Below, piece by piece: positions 59,615-59,622 of a DNA stretch of 59,622 nt. The stretch comes from Clostridia bacterium (GTDB taxonomy: Bacteria > Bacillota > Clostridia > Christensenellales > Aristaeellaceae): assembly GCA_017397765.1 (NCBI GenBank), contig JAFQIB010000017.1, forward strand, positions 1 to 59,622, in the 5' to 3' direction. The notes under the pieces were generated by a model. That model saw nothing but the letters and a program-made list of their open reading frames with translations. It had not been told where the DNA came from and ran no database searches. The position numbers and the translations under genes were made by a program. The first letter of the stretch is position 1. Every line of letters begins with the position of its first letter.

Positions 59615-59622
59615 GTTCACAC

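Overview
The window looks like chromosome of a spore-forming, Gram-positive gut-type Clostridia (Bacillota) of fairly high GC. The evidence is a Spo0A regulator, an alpha/beta-type small acid-soluble spore protein, a CotJC coat-protein fragment, a T-box leader on ileS, DUF3842, ECF vitamin transporters, a class B sortase and TasA/CalY-like secreted proteins. No rRNA, tRNA or CRISPR array was seen. The species cannot be fixed from this sequence.

Layout. 1-1980 is the 3' part of a surface solute-binding protein with dockerin-like repeats and an IPETG sorting signal. 2.3-3.1 kb is spo0A. 3.3-11.6 kb is a minus-strand run of eight closely spaced genes (YesL-like, SASP, methyltransferase, Hsp33, TPR, HEAT-like, HD, zinc-ribbon/TPR). 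11.8-12.9 kb holds DUF3842 and an ECF S component. 13.6-14.3 kb is a divergent pair of XRE regulators with a palindromic shared promoter region. 14.4-17.9 kb is T-box plus ileS. 18.0-19.4 kb is a degenerate GH4-like protein, and 19.9-22.7 kb is an RNA-modification operon (methyltransferase, pseudouridine synthase, tgt). 23.7-32.9 kb carries housekeeping and metabolic genes on the minus strand (esterase, nucleoside kinase, exonuclease, flavoprotein, RpiR regulator, anion permease, SGNH hydrolase).

Two systems stand out. (1) 33.2-39.1 kb: a cobalamin riboswitch controls a DUF4430 protein, a membrane-tethered protein with the same two parts as animal intrinsic factor/transcobalamin (alpha/alpha toroid plus DUF4430), and a complete ECF transporter (T, fused A-A, S). 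This reads as a B12 capture-and-uptake operon. (2) 39.1-51.3 kb: one minus-strand operon encodes five TasA/CalY-like proteins with SipW-type signals, a related camelysin-like protein with a TPDTG sorting signal, a 2168-residue mosaic surface protein, a 57-residue membrane protein and a class B sortase. It looks like a sortase-linked surface fibre or matrix system. No SipW-type signal peptidase is in the window.

51.4-59.6 kb holds a two-domain glycosyltransferase, a truncated cotJC next to a large serine recombinase (a likely integrative-element boundary), a gene-poor stretch, a Crp/Fnr regulator with a CX5C motif, and a CoA-disulfide/persulfide reductase-rhodanese pair.

The intergenic DNA is rich in repeats: a ~515-bp element present as two inverted copies, a multi-hairpin element in four copies whose stems differ but stay paired, AATTC-type short arrays, and a 208-bp segment between 25-bp direct repeats.
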